A DNA stretch of 64,000 nt, taken from Desulfobacter hydrogenophilus (GTDB lineage Bacteria > Desulfobacterota > Desulfobacteria > Desulfobacterales > Desulfobacteraceae). The position numbers and the translations under genes are program-made. Positions 1 to 8,297 of this stretch are shown piece by piece (position 1 is the first letter of the stretch; each line of letters begins with the position of its first letter). The notes beneath the pieces are model-generated. The model was given only the letters and a program-made list of their open reading frames with translations. It was not told the DNA's origin and ran no database searches. The stretch is taken from assembly GCF_004319545.1 (NCBI RefSeq), contig NZ_CP036313.1, positions 4,590,501 to 4,654,500 of the forward strand, read 5' to 3'.

Positions 1-547
1 TTTTATTCCAAAGGTGATTATCCTCAAAACCATCAGAATTAGGATATCCTCCCATATCGCGAATTGTTTTTAATTTTGAAATTAAAAACGGATGAGGAAA
101 ATTTTTATTTTTCAAGATTGCTTGATTGATGTTTATAGGGAGAAACAATGGCCAAATAGTAAACGGTTGAAAGCGTTCATTGGTTATGAGTACTCTGCCA
201 AAAAAAAGATCAATTGATTTGTTTTTCCGTGAATACTTATACATCGTTTTTAACCAATGCCTGTTGGCAACATCACCGGCATCAATTCTTGCTATATATT
301 GACCAATAGCAGCATCAATTCCATTATTCAAAGCGTTTGAAATCCCAGAATTTTTAATTGAAGAAATTTTAATACGCTTATCCTGAAAAGCATAATTCTC
401 CAACTCTCGAAGGGTTCCATCAATTGAGCCGTCATTCACGATTATATATTCGAAAGAGCCAAAACTTTGCTCGATCACTGAAGAGATTGTATTTGCAAGA
501 TTGCCCTCTTCATTGAAAACTGGCATTATTACTGAAAAATATGGCAT
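1..547 (-). CDS. GT2 family glycosyltransferase, N-terminal part (runs off window)
   Basis: The frame is open from an ATG at 547 to the window edge (182 codons), so the C-terminus is missing. The product starts with the GT-A fold signature: a short strand (SVIMPVFNEE), then YIIVNDGSIDGT around residues 40-51, then the metal/nucleotide-binding DAGD motif near residue 97. A later GGYPNSDGFEDNHLW stretch fits the acceptor/base region of family 2 enzymes. It should transfer a sugar from a nucleotide donor during surface polysaccharide synthesis on the inner face of the membrane. It lies 13 nt downstream of the propeller-like gene, so the two are probably co-transcribed with the flippase. The sugar and linkage cannot be read from the sequence. 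Confidence 0.88.
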   Translation of the reverse strand, partial: MPYFSVIMPVFNEEGNLANTISSVIEQSFGSFEYIIVNDGSIDGTLRELENYAFQDKRIKISSIKNSGISNALNNGIDAAIGQYIARIDAGDVANRHWLKTMYKYSRKNKSIDLFFGRVLITNERFQPFTIWPLFLPININQAILKNKNFPHPFLISKLKTIRDMGGYPNSDGFEDNHLWNK

Positions 548-560
548 CGATAAAACATCT

Positions 561-1517
561 CTAATAATTTGTAAGGCCAAATATTGTCAAACATCGAAAA
601 TAGTTATCGCTAAAAATAAACTCATTTGTAACACACCCTGACACAAGGTCAAGTTCCAGTATTCTGGGGGAAAAATTAGAAACGCTTCCATTTTTTACCG
701 CAATCTGCTTTGCCATAGAACTAACGCTTTTACGTATTTTGGTAAAGCCGATATATGCCTTGTTTTTTTCTATCATTATTCCGCGCCCCCACCCAATCTG
801 TGTTCTTCCGGTCAACTGTCGCAAATTCCAAGTTTTCATTTCTCGATTAGGTTTCACCAGAATAACAGTACCTTGAATCGTGGTAAAATAAACGCCATCA
901 TCCGTCACGATCCCATCGTGAGGTGCTCCATAAAGATTAAAATCCCATTTCTCACCGGTTTCTGGACAAATCGCATCTTTCTGTATAAAGCGTGTCACCC
1001 ACCAACTATTTTCAAACCAAAAACAATGATTTGGATGAACAAAATGCGGTTTTGTAGAAGGTATTAACCGATAATCAATATCCGATGAAAAAATTTTAGA
1101 TGAACCAGAAAGTGCTCCCACATCAAGAGTTCTAATCAGATTAAAATTATCATCTAAAAAGTGGATTAAATCTAATCCAGTATTAGCAACCGCGAATTCA
1201 TACCCATTAAATGCTATACCATGAAGGTCATTATATCGATCAAAAGAGTGCTTTTGTTCAAATTCACCTGTATTTAAATCAAGCCGCAAAATCTGAGAAA
1301 AAGTAGTTACATAAATGCTGTTATCTACCACACAGGCTCCGGTTAAGCGAAGTCTATTTGGAGGCGCCAAACCTGTCGGATCCTTGTATATTATTTTTTC
1401 CGTGCATTGTAAGTTCTCATTATTCAATGAACAAAAACGAATCTCTCCTCTTATATCCCGATACTCTCTAGAGAACAACCGTCCACCGCCAATGCTACCA
1501 GAAATAAAAAATTGCAT
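561..1517 (-). CDS. beta-propeller-like protein of unknown function in the polysaccharide cluster
   Basis: This is a complete 318-residue frame with an ATG start behind a GAGAG ribosome site. There is no signal peptide or membrane segment. The chain has recurring short strand patterns (for example SIYVTTFSQILRLDL, YEFAVANTGLDLIHFLD and GVYFTTIQGTVILV) typical of propeller blades, plus HPN and APHDG motifs that might form a central site. I do not recognise an enzymatic family with certainty; SMP-30-like or NHL-like propellers are possible relatives. It sits between a flippase and a glycosyltransferase on the same strand, so a role in glycan modification, or in sensing or tailoring of a repeat unit, is an inference from position only. 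Confidence 0.6.
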   Translation of the reverse strand: MQFFISGSIGGGRLFSREYRDIRGEIRFCSLNNENLQCTEKIIYKDPTGLAPPNRLRLTGACVVDNSIYVTTFSQILRLDLNTGEFEQKHSFDRYNDLHGIAFNGYEFAVANTGLDLIHFLDDNFNLIRTLDVGALSGSSKIFSSDIDYRLIPSTKPHFVHPNHCFWFENSWWVTRFIQKDAICPETGEKWDFNLYGAPHDGIVTDDGVYFTTIQGTVILVKPNREMKTWNLRQLTGRTQIGWGRGIMIEKNKAYIGFTKIRKSVSSMAKQIAVKNGSVSNFSPRILELDLVSGCVTNEFIFSDNYFRCLTIFGLTNY

Positions 1518-1629
1518 AACTCTCTCTTATATTTTAGAAACCACCCAAATATTTCAAAAAAACCATTCTCGCCCAATACAAAAAGGGTTCCTTAATCACC
1601 GTTATAAAAACACCTTATGTTGAATAAAA

Positions 1630-2958
1630 CTACCGACCTCTCCCCATGAAAGGCAAAGTCCAAATTCCTAGTTTCCTCCAGGTTAGAAAAAAGGCTCCGA
1701 GATTTAACACGGCCATGGCAAATGATGTTGCTATCGTCGCGCCTAAAGCTCCAAGTAGTGGAATAAAAATTACGTTCAGTAGAATGGAAAGACTGCCAAC
1801 GACTAACGTATTGTTGCGCATAAGTCGCTCATTTCCAGTCATGATCAACAGATATCCAACAGACCCGGTAGCAACATTCACAAACTGCCCAATAGATAAA
1901 ATAATCAGAAAAACCCCGCCACCAGAAAAAGACTCCCCAAAAATACTCATTACAAAATTTGGAAAAATAACAAAAACAAGTAGAATAGGTGTTGCAAAAG
2001 CCGTCATCATTTTAGTCGACTTGCGTGCTATAACTGCCAAACCATCCATATCGCCAAGACAATACAAAGCGGAAAACTTTGGTGCCACAATACTGTTCAC
2101 AGAAACTAAAATAAAATTAGTTAACATAGCCGTTCGAGATGCCACCCCAAACACACCAACCTCAGCTTTGGTACCCCAGATCCCTAAAAGAAGAATTGAC
2201 GACCACTGCATCACCAAATACATTAATTGAATCCAAAGCAAAGGAGTACAACTATTCAGAATCTTTTTCCAAGAGTATGCAACAACACTTTCCTTGAATC
2301 CAGATACAGCTCTTCGCCAAAAAAAAAATCCACAAAGCAGTACAATAAAAGCTCCAATAGTGTAGATACTGGCAACACTTTCTACCCCTGAGTCATCACA
2401 TAGTAAAAATAAGCCTGCGCAAGTTAATACCGGAAAAATTAAACCTTGGACTAACTGTGAATCTCGAATTTTCTTTACTCCTTTTAACGCCTCAGCAATC
2501 AACCAATATAAAGCAAGTGGCACCACAGCCAAAGCCATCAATCGTAAAGGCATCTCAAGTTCTGACTTGTGAAAAAGCTGCTGAGCCAGAATTGGTGCAA
2601 GAATAAAAAGCAACACTGAAATGAGAGTTGATACCGCAACGGAAATTAGCATTCCTTTTTGAAATACACCTTTCACACTCCCCCACTCGTTTTTAGCTGC
2701 ATGCGCTGCGACAAATCGCAAGAATGTGTTTTCAAGTCCAAAACGGCCGATAGTAGCTGAAATAGTGACAATAGTAAGAGACAAAAAATAAATCCCCGCC
2801 CCTTCAGCTCCCACTATTCGTGCGAGCAAAACGTTGAAAGCAAAGGCAAACCCAGCAGAGAGAACCTTAATAATAAATGTGATTCCAGCCCCACGGACTA
2901 CCTCAACCATATGCTCATCAAGATTATTATAAAATACAGTTTTTAGGGATGAGATCAT
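1630..2958 (-). CDS. polysaccharide flippase (Wzx/MATE-like oligosaccharide exporter)
   Basis: This polytopic membrane protein of about 442 residues has some twelve hydrophobic segments and a conserved first helix followed by LLARIVGAEGAGIYFLSL, the hallmark of polysaccharide-exporter-family flippases. It would move lipid-linked oligosaccharide across the inner membrane. An upstream TTG at 2988 keeps the frame open, but its first codons lie inside a dispersed repeat (2971-3076), so I prefer the ATG at 2958; an ATG at 2910 is also possible. It is followed after 112 nt by the propeller-like gene and the glycosyltransferase on the same strand. Whether it belongs to a Wzy-dependent pathway is not shown here, as no polymerase is visible. 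Confidence 0.85.
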   Translation of the reverse strand: MISSLKTVFYNNLDEHMVEVVRGAGITFIIKVLSAGFAFAFNVLLARIVGAEGAGIYFLSLTIVTISATIGRFGLENTFLRFVAAHAAKNEWGSVKGVFQKGMLISVAVSTLISVLLFILAPILAQQLFHKSELEMPLRLMALAVVPLALYWLIAEALKGVKKIRDSQLVQGLIFPVLTCAGLFLLCDDSGVESVASIYTIGAFIVLLCGFFFWRRAVSGFKESVVAYSWKKILNSCTPLLWIQLMYLVMQWSSILLLGIWGTKAEVGVFGVASRTAMLTNFILVSVNSIVAPKFSALYCLGDMDGLAVIARKSTKMMTAFATPILLVFVIFPNFVMSIFGESFSGGGVFLIILSIGQFVNVATGSVGYLLIMTGNERLMRNNTLVVGSLSILLNVIFIPLLGALGATIATSFAMAVLNLGAFFLTWRKLGIWTLPFMGRGR

Positions 2959-2970
2959 AAAATAGGATTT

Positions 2971-3076
2971 GGGATCGGACCAGAACAACCTGTTAAATTA
3001 TTAATAAAAGCTATCATTTAAACATCGTTTTTTAGCTTTAAAACAACCTTTTTACCCTCGAAAAAACCAATTTAAG
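2971..3076 (+). repeat. dispersed repeat R1, copy a
   Basis: About 105 bp beginning gggatcggaccaga and ending just past the motif ttaccctcgaaaa. It matches 5805-5912 along its length with scattered substitutions, and its last third matches 7104-7145. All copies lie in gaps of the polysaccharide region. It contains no reading frame of its own, although it supplies a spurious TTG start upstream of the flippase. Confidence 0.75.
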
Positions 3077-3137
3077 AAAGGCTCTGTTCCCTTTAGATGT
3101 GAAAAACCAATCAAAGGTAGATGGATAAAGGATTTTC

Positions 3138-3528
3138 GAGGTTGATCATAGCTTCGGCCGCTTTGTGCCAATCTTTTAATTTATTTCAAAATAACGCTGT
3201 GATTACAAATAGTTGACCATACCCTATATCTGGCCACCATATATGTGACCCATCTTATGATCAAGCCCGGATTTGGGCTTGATCATAACATCGGCCATGA
3301 GGCTTAACTTACCAGTTTCACATTACTTTTCTGCCTTGCAGGCGAAGGCATTTTTTCAACAAGCCATTCGAACATGTTGATCGGCTTGCTTTCAAAAAAT
3401 AGGCTTAGTCATAAAATGCGCTACCTATGTGGAGACCAGATATGGGGCACCACTAACCATCTGTAATCACAACGTTATTTTACAATCAATTAAAAGATTA
3501 GCACAACGTGGCTGAATTTATGATCACC
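3138..3528. mobile_element. 390-bp element with ~100-bp imperfect inverted ends (MITE-like)
   Basis: The left arm (about 3138-3250) and right arm (about 3421-3528) are reverse complements with scattered mismatches. Landmarks are ttgatcata, gtgccaatcttttaatt and tgtgattaca on the left, and their complements on the right. Between the arms is a smaller perfect hairpin at 3255-3288 (14-bp stem, 6-nt loop). No transposase frame is present, so this looks like a non-autonomous element or the two ends of a collapsed insertion sequence. The right arm contains the last ten codons and stop of the GDP-fucose synthase gene. Confidence 0.7.
3255..3288. repeat. perfect 14-bp hairpin inside the inverted-repeat element
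   Basis: ttatgatcaagccc, a 6-nt loop ggattt, and the exact complement. There is no T-run on either side, so it is more likely a structural part of the element than a terminator. Confidence 0.75.
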
Positions 3529-4484
3529 CCCGATCTTTTTGTCAGGCTTTGATTGTACCATTCATAGGTGTCGGAAATGCCTTGGTGAAGCGGGATAGAT
3601 GCATTCCAGCCCAAAGCATTGATTTGGGAAACATCCAAAAGTTTTTGAGGAGTGCCGTCGGGCTTGGATGCGTCAAATTCTAGAATGCCCTCATACCCCG
3701 TTACTGCCTGGATAAGCAGGGCCAGGTCTTTGATGGTGATATCCTTGCCGGCGCCGATGTTAAAAAGGAGCTTGCTTTTGTAAGTGCTTTCCCCGAGATC
3801 TTTATTCATTATAAAGCAGCAGCCTTTCGCCAGGTCATCCACGTGGAGAAATTCTCTTTTCGGAGAGCCTGTGCCCCAGATGGTCACTGAGGGCGTATTG
3901 GCGAGTTTGGCTTCATGAAATTTACGGATCAAGGCTGGCAGAACATGGGCGGTTTCTATATCAAAGTTGTCATTGGCGCCATATAGATTGGTCGGCATTA
4001 CTGGAATAAATTTTGTTCCGTATTGACGATTATATGCCCAGCACATCTCTATACCGGCTATTTTGGCTACAGCGTATGGTGAATTTGTCGGCTCTAAAGG
4101 TCCCGTCATGAGATATTCTTCCTTCATGGGCTGGGGGCAATGTTTTGGGTAGATGCAGGACGAGGCCAAAAAAAGAAGTTTTTTTACATTATTCAGGTAT
4201 GACTGGTGGATGACATTATTCATGATAATCAGGTTCTGGTGAATAAAATCGGCAGGATATCTGTTATTGGCCAGGATACCGCCCACTTTAGCTGCAGCTT
4301 GAAATACGTAATTCGGTTTATGTTTTTCAAACCAGGCAGCCACTGCCGTGGTATCCATCAGATCCAATTCTTTGCGGCCAGGCGTTAAAATATTGGTGTA
4401 TCCTTGCTGATCAAGAAGCCTTTTTAACGCAGAACCCACCAGACCGGCTGCGCCGGCTATGAATATTTTATCTATTTTTTGCAT
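3498..4484 (-). CDS. fcl: GDP-L-fucose synthase (GDP-4-keto-6-deoxymannose epimerase/reductase)
   Basis: A 328-residue extended short-chain dehydrogenase. The N-terminal GAAGLVGSAL (residues 11-20) is the NADP-binding glycine motif. Ser108/Ser109 in ASSCIYP and Tyr137-x3-Lys141 in SPYAVAK are the catalytic set expected for this family. It makes GDP-L-fucose from the product of the neighbouring dehydratase by 3,5-epimerisation and 4-reduction. The gene starts 20 nt after gmd on the same strand, so the two form one pathway operon. The family normally ends shortly after the YEWY motif; here the last ten residues and the stop codon fall inside the inverted-repeat element, so the native C-terminus was probably replaced when that element inserted. 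The catalytic body is intact and the enzyme is likely functional. Confidence 0.95.
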   Translation of the reverse strand: MQKIDKIFIAGAAGLVGSALKRLLDQQGYTNILTPGRKELDLMDTTAVAAWFEKHKPNYVFQAAAKVGGILANNRYPADFIHQNLIIMNNVIHQSYLNNVKKLLFLASSCIYPKHCPQPMKEEYLMTGPLEPTNSPYAVAKIAGIEMCWAYNRQYGTKFIPVMPTNLYGANDNFDIETAHVLPALIRKFHEAKLANTPSVTIWGTGSPKREFLHVDDLAKGCCFIMNKDLGESTYKSKLLFNIGAGKDITIKDLALLIQAVTGYEGILEFDASKPDGTPQKLLDVSQINALGWNASIPLHQGISDTYEWYNQSLTKRSGVIINSATLC

Positions 4485-4504
4485 TTGTAAAAATCTCCAG
4501 GCGT

Positions 4505-5590
4505 TTATTCATTATGATCATAAGTGTTAAACCCGTGAGTCTGGCAAAGATGATCCTTTTTAGCCCCTTCAAGGTCTTTTTGAACCATTTCAGAGACCAT
4601 CTGTTCAAAGGAGATTTCGGGTTTCCACTTTAATTCTTCCATTGCTTTTGATGGATCTCCCAGCAGGGTTTCCACCTCTGTGGGGCGGAAATATTGGGGA
4701 TCTACGGCAACAATTGTTTTTCCTGTTTTTGTATCTTGACCTGTTTCATTAATGCCGGTTCCCTGCCAGGAAATATTCAGATCCAGTTCTTTTGCTGCTG
4801 CATTGACAAAGTCCCGAACCGCATATTGTTTGCCTGTGGCTATCACAAAATCATCCGGGGCATCCTGCTGAAGCATGAGCCATTGCATGCGCACGTAATC
4901 TTTGGCATGGCCCCAGTCCCTTTTTGCATCCAGATTTCCAAGATAGAGGCAGTCCTGGAGCCCCAAGGAGATGCGGGCCAGGGCACGGGTAATCTTTCGG
5001 GTGACAAAGGTTTCGCCACGCAGGGGGGATTCATGGTTGAACAGAATGCCGTTGCAGGCATAGAAGCCGTAAGCTTCCCTGTAGTTTACTGTGACCCAGT
5101 AGGCATAGAGCTTAGCTGCTGCATAAGGGCTTCTGGGATAGAATGGAGTTTTTTCGGTCTGGGGTACTTCCTGGACTTTTCCGAAAAGCTCTGATGTGGA
5201 GGCCTGATAAAATCTGGACTTATTTTCAAGGCCTAAAAGGCGAATGCCTTCAAGCAGCCTCAGGGTGCCTAATGCATCCGTATCAGCCGTATATTCCGGG
5301 GATTCAAAGGAGACTGCCACATGGCTTTGCGCCGCCAGATTGTATACTTCATCCGGCTGAACCTGCTGTAGGATGCGGATTAAATTAGTAGAGTCGGTAA
5401 GGTCTCCATAATGAAGAAACAGATTACGATTCTCTTCATGGGGGTCCTGGTAAAGATGGTCAATGCGGTCAGTATTAAACAAAGATGCTCTTCTTTTAAT
5501 ACCGTGGACCTCATATCCTTTAGCAAGTAAGAACTCCGCCAGATAGGCGCCGTCCTGGCCGGTTATACCGGTTATTAGTGCTTTTTTCAT
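4505..5590 (-). CDS. gmd: GDP-mannose 4,6-dehydratase
   Basis: 361 residues, the usual family length. [17 protein letters not shown] at the N-terminus is the NADP-binding motif specific to [14 protein letters not shown] near residue 131 carries the catalytic Ser/Glu, and Tyr156-x3-Lys160 (PYAAAK) completes the active site. It converts GDP-D-mannose to GDP-4-keto-6-deoxy-D-mannose in the cytosol, the substrate of the fcl product encoded 20 nt downstream. Together they supply GDP-L-fucose for the surface glycan assembled by this locus. The start is the ATG at 5590, which keeps the conserved [14 protein letters not shown] beginning. Confidence 0.97.
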   Translation of the reverse strand: MKKALITGITGQDGAYLAEFLLAKGYEVHGIKRRASLFNTDRIDHLYQDPHEENRNLFLHYGDLTDSTNLIRILQQVQPDEVYNLAAQSHVAVSFESPEYTADTDALGTLRLLEGIRLLGLENKSRFYQASTSELFGKVQEVPQTEKTPFYPRSPYAAAKLYAYWVTVNYREAYGFYACNGILFNHESPLRGETFVTRKITRALARISLGLQDCLYLGNLDAKRDWGHAKDYVRMQWLMLQQDAPDDFVIATGKQYAVRDFVNAAAKELDLNISWQGTGINETGQDTKTGKTIVAVDPQYFRPTEVETLLGDPSKAMEELKWKPEISFEQMVSEMVQKDLEGAKKDHLCQTHGFNTYDHNE

Positions 5591-6086
5591 AATTTATACA
5601 CAGGGCCTGGCCCCGCTAACCTTTTGTTATTATAATTAATTTGTATTATAAAAATCCCGGTTTATCTCTTAAACCCCATTCTTTGAGGTCAAAAACAGCA
5701 TTGTAAAGCATTTAGCCCGTATCCAGTGTTAAATCGAAGGTGATGAATTTTATACCAAAGTCGCTAAAAATATGCCGGCAGACCAATCAAGGGGGTTGAG
5801 GGTTGGGGTCGGACCAGACTAACCTATTGAATTATTAATGAAAGCCAATATTTTAATACCGTTTTTTAGCCTTAAAACGCCATTTTTACCCTCGAAAAGG
5901 GCAGTCTAAAGATTGGTATCCCAAGCGGGAACTTCGGGACGATAGTCAATTGCTGTCAATCGTTAGTTAGTGCAATTAGTTCTAATTTCTTAATTTTCGT
6001 GTTTTTTGGCAAGAAAATGAAAAAATCTTTTTGGTTTTGGCTTGTCCAGGTTTGATTTGTCTGATGTTACGAGAATTAAACGATCG
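5591..6086. other. gene-free gap upstream of gmd
   Basis: About 500 bp with no convincing reading frame. It holds repeat R1 copy b (5805-5912) and otherwise AT-rich sequence. The gmd-fcl promoter should lie in its left part, but I could not pick a clear -35/-10 pair. Confidence 0.5.
5805..5912 (+). repeat. dispersed repeat R1, copy b
   Basis: Same order of motifs as copy a at 2971-3076: ggtcggaccaga, attattaat.aaagc, cgttttttagc.ttaaaac, tttttaccctcgaaaa. Same orientation, with about one mismatch in five. Confidence 0.75.
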
Positions 6087-6296
6087 TCATTCGACTAACA
6101 ATAAGGATACTTCTTTCTTCAAATTCGGTAAATGTCTTACAATCGTTCCCCAAATGCTTACATCATCAATTTTATAATATCCGTGCATGACTCTGTTCCG
6201 CATATTAATGATCTGCCTTTTGGACGACATGTTTATCTTCTCATCCAGTTTATGTATCATAATTATTGTTAAATCTTGAAACGCCATCTTCTGCAC
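6087..6296 (-). pseudogene. HepT/HEPN-type ribonuclease toxin, C-terminal fragment
   Basis: An open frame of 69 codons beginning at a GTG. The C-terminal half of a HEPN (HepT/DUF86) domain is recognisable: an RNRVMHGY segment gives the R-x4-H catalytic motif, followed by W-x2-I-x3-LP-x-LKKEV, the usual last helix. The family is normally 110-140 residues, so the first helices are missing. The frame abuts the preceding small gene at 6296, which suggests the N-terminal half was lost at that junction. Without the first helices the HEPN fold and dimer are unlikely, so I call it a remnant. Confidence 0.6.
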
Positions 6297-6505
6297 TATA
6301 TTAAAAAAAAAGGACCCGCCATGGGCTTATGCTTTCTGGTGGGGTGATTGCCCATTCGATGCAGCGCCTGGATAAAATCCGTAAATTGGTTGGTGGCCTC
6401 TTTGGTTCCGGGATTTTGGCTTATTTCGATCTTTTGGATGTTGCTGAAATCGACCGAACCGGAGAACGCGACGAGTTCCCGTTTTGCCTGTTCTGAAAGT
6501 TTCAT
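6296..6505 (-). CDS. small protein paired with nucleotidyltransferase, unknown function
   Basis: 69 codons; the ATG overlaps the stop of the upstream nucleotidyltransferase by 4 nt (ATGA), which implies translational coupling. The product starts MKLSEQAKRELVAFSG and is soluble and basic at its C-terminus. I recognise no domain. The coupled arrangement is the usual layout of a nucleotidyltransferase-based toxin-antitoxin or accessory pair, so a partner role is inferred. The end of the frame may have been altered at the junction with the HEPN fragment. Confidence 0.45.
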   Translation of the reverse strand: MKLSEQAKRELVAFSGSVDFSNIQKIEISQNPGTKEATNQFTDFIQALHRMGNHPTRKHKPMAGPFFLI

Positions 6506-7050
6506 GAAAACTCATTCCTAAGCTGAACCAACAGGTTCTGTTTATTGAAAAGGTCAAAATAGTCTTTAAGAAGTTCCCAGTCAACATTTTGTTGCTTCAT
6601 CTTTTTGTACTTCAGAAGCAGACGCATATCCTGAAAATCGGCAGCGTGGCGCGACGGCTCATTGGCAATCGCTTGGACTTTGAGGCCGATAATATCTTCA
6701 GGAGAAAGTACTTTTACCGAATATTGGTCAAAAACCGTAAAACTTTGTACCCGGGTAAGCATCTCTCTGGAAAGGTGCCTGAACGCATGAATGATATCGA
6801 TATGACCCAACGTTTTAATGCTGGAGGAATATTGTGAAATGTTTTCGGTTTTATAAATGCATGAATACATGGCAGAAGATAGAACCTTCTCAGCTTTTTC
6901 AAGATCATCGACCAGGATCAAGAAGTCAATATCTATGGTTGAACGGAGAATGCCCATGACACCAAGTGCAAATCCTCCAATAAGACCATATTGGATGCCT
7001 TCTTCTTCAAAAGGTTGAATGACCTGCTTAAAGACCAGTTCAAAATTCAT
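6502..7050 (-). CDS. nucleotidyltransferase-fold protein (MNT/AbiEii-like)
   Basis: 182 residues. LIGGFALGVMGILRSTIDID (residues 23-42) contains the GG and DxD (Asp40, Asp42) metal-binding motif of minimal nucleotidyltransferases, and the following SPEDIIGLKVQAIANEPSR segment matches the helical part seen in AbiEii-like and MNT proteins. Such enzymes transfer nucleotides to a protein or tRNA target in toxin-antitoxin and phage-defence modules. It is followed by a coupled small gene. The true partner and whether it acts as toxin or antitoxin cannot be decided from sequence alone. Confidence 0.72.
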   Translation of the reverse strand: MNFELVFKQVIQPFEEEGIQYGLIGGFALGVMGILRSTIDIDFLILVDDLEKAEKVLSSAMYSCIYKTENISQYSSSIKTLGHIDIIHAFRHLSREMLTRVQSFTVFDQYSVKVLSPEDIIGLKVQAIANEPSRHAADFQDMRLLLKYKKMKQQNVDWELLKDYFDLFNKQNLLVQLRNEFS

Positions 7051-7103
7051 AATTTCATAAAACGTTGAGATGCCTATGGGTCATTCTCTTATTTGCCGTT
7101 TAC

Positions 7104-7145
7104 TCACCACAGCGCCTTTTTTACCCTCGAAAAAACCAGTTTACG
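7104..7145 (+). repeat. dispersed repeat R1, partial copy c
   Basis: Only the tttttaccctcgaaaaaacca.ttta third of the repeat is present, matching the 3' end of copy a almost exactly. Confidence 0.55.
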
Positions 7146-7154
7146 GAACTATAA

Positions 7155-7339
7155 TTATGCTGTGTTGTGTTTAAGAGACCAGTAATTGGTATCGCCAATT
7201 CCCATTTTAAAGGGAATGGACGCCTGCCATTTTAGTTCTTTTGTTCGAAAAACGTCCAGCAGTTTACGCGGGGTACCGCCGGGTTTGGTTTTATCAAAAA
7301 AAAGGTTCTCTTAAATCCGGTGCCCTTTTTGATGGTCAG
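7155..7339 (-). pseudogene. remnant of a second GDP-fucose-synthase-like gene (C-terminus)
   Basis: The frame ending at a TAA at 7155-7157 reads FDKTKPGGTPRKLLDV and then LKWQASIPFKMGI-DT-YW. This lines up with the C-terminus of the intact fcl in this window (FDASKPDGTPQKLLDV ... LGWNASIPLHQGISDTYEWY). Upstream, similarity continues in another frame (TIKKGTGFKRTFF), and the switch falls at the 8-A run 7296-7303, so the fragment carries a frameshift. Nothing 5' of about 7339 matches. It is a decayed second copy, evidence that this locus once held another epimerase/reductase gene. Confidence 0.72.
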
Positions 7340-7512
7340 ATTCTGGTAAATAATTCTAAATACCTTGAGAATTCCATCTTCCGAGTTATCAAGGTTTTGC
7401 GGTAGTGAAAGTATGTACTTTGAGTCGCAACGAAGAAAAGGAATAAAAAGGTCAGAAAAACGGGGGGATTTATTTTTTTCCACATCCTTACCCTAAGTTT
7501 CGAGCTTATTTT

Positions 7513-7847
7513 TCAGGGTTCAAGAACTTGAAGTTTTTCCTTTAAGACGGGCAAATCTTTCTTGATGGTATTCCACAGCACATCATTATCAACGCCGAAA
7601 TATTCATGGATAAGAATATTTACATTCCTTCCATCTGATACCAGGGAATATCTGCATACAAATCCTGAATTCCCTGAGGTACATTCGCAGCAGCTTCTCC
7701 TATTATTTCAAGATTTCTAACAACAGCATCAATTGTCTTCTAATCCTTCATCCAGCCATCGTAATTTAAATCCTTCACATAATGGAATATTCGCTCCAAT
7801 GATTCGATGATGTCCTCAATTCGAAATTTCCAACTTCTATGCGACAT
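7513..7847 (-). pseudogene. hepT-like HEPN toxin, broken by a stop and a frameshift
   Basis: Read from the ATG at 7847, the protein begins MSHRSWKFRIEDIIESLERI, meets an in-frame TAG at about codon 36, continues as [16 protein letters not shown] and IPWYQMEGM, then shifts frame and resumes as NILIHEYFGVDNDVLW and IKKDLPVLKEKL. Joined, this is a standard HepT with its RNxxxH motif destroyed exactly at the frameshift. It overlaps the upstream mntA-like gene by 11 nt, the normal coupling for MntA-HepT pairs. The toxin is therefore almost certainly dead while the antitoxin gene is intact. Confidence 0.82.
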
Positions 7848-8136
7848 GCACCGCATCCCTTAAAATATCATCTCGAAGTTGTTTTTTTAAGGCATTTTCT
7901 GTTACAAGATCGACCGGACGTCCAACAATAACTTCCAGATATTGTTTTAAATCAATGAATCCAAAAAGGCCTGGTGTGGTTTTAAATCTGATTAATATAT
8001 CAATGTCACTGTCAGATTTTGCTGTGCCTTTTGATATAGAACCGAAAATTGACATTGACTCAACAGAAAATTTTTCTTTTATAATATCTTTATGAGCTTC
8101 AATTATTTTGATTAGATTACGGTCAATTTGGGGCAT
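7837..8136 (-). CDS. mntA: MntA-like minimal nucleotidyltransferase antitoxin
   Basis: 99 residues with FGSISKGTAKSDSDID (residues 31-46): the Gly-Ser and the Asp44-x-Asp46 pair of the minimal nucleotidyltransferase active site. In the MntA-HepT family this enzyme neutralises the HEPN ribonuclease by adding AMP units to it. Here the partner downstream (7513-7847) is a pseudogene, so this is an orphan antitoxin. Start ATG at 8136, product MPQIDRNLIK. A neighbouring dispersed repeat (8205-8268) lies just upstream. Confidence 0.85.
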   Translation of the reverse strand: MPQIDRNLIKIIEAHKDIIKEKFSVESMSIFGSISKGTAKSDSDIDILIRFKTTPGLFGFIDLKQYLEVIVGRPVDLVTENALKKQLRDDILRDAVHVA

Positions 8137-8204
8137 GATGTCTCCTCATGTAATTCTGGCTGACAGGATCTGACCCTTCTAACCATACAACACTTGCGGA
8201 CATA

Positions 8205-8268
8205 CGGGCGGGACGTCTGCGCTCCCGGATATAACAAAATGGACAAATTATTTAAGACCTGTTCTTTA
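8205..8268 (+). repeat. dispersed repeat R2, copy a
   Basis: Starts gcgggacgtctgcgctccc and continues through ggatataacaaaatgg. It matches 11848-11909 with about ten differences over 60 bp. It is the right half of the hairpin repeat at 11811-11865 plus flanking sequence. Confidence 0.7.
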
Positions 8269-8297
8269 ATAGCCTAGTAACCTACCCTTACCATGCA

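Noticed and set aside
7232-7483. 83-codon minus-strand frame
   Set aside because: Only its last third relates to anything (the fcl remnant in a shifted frame), so it is not a gene as drawn.
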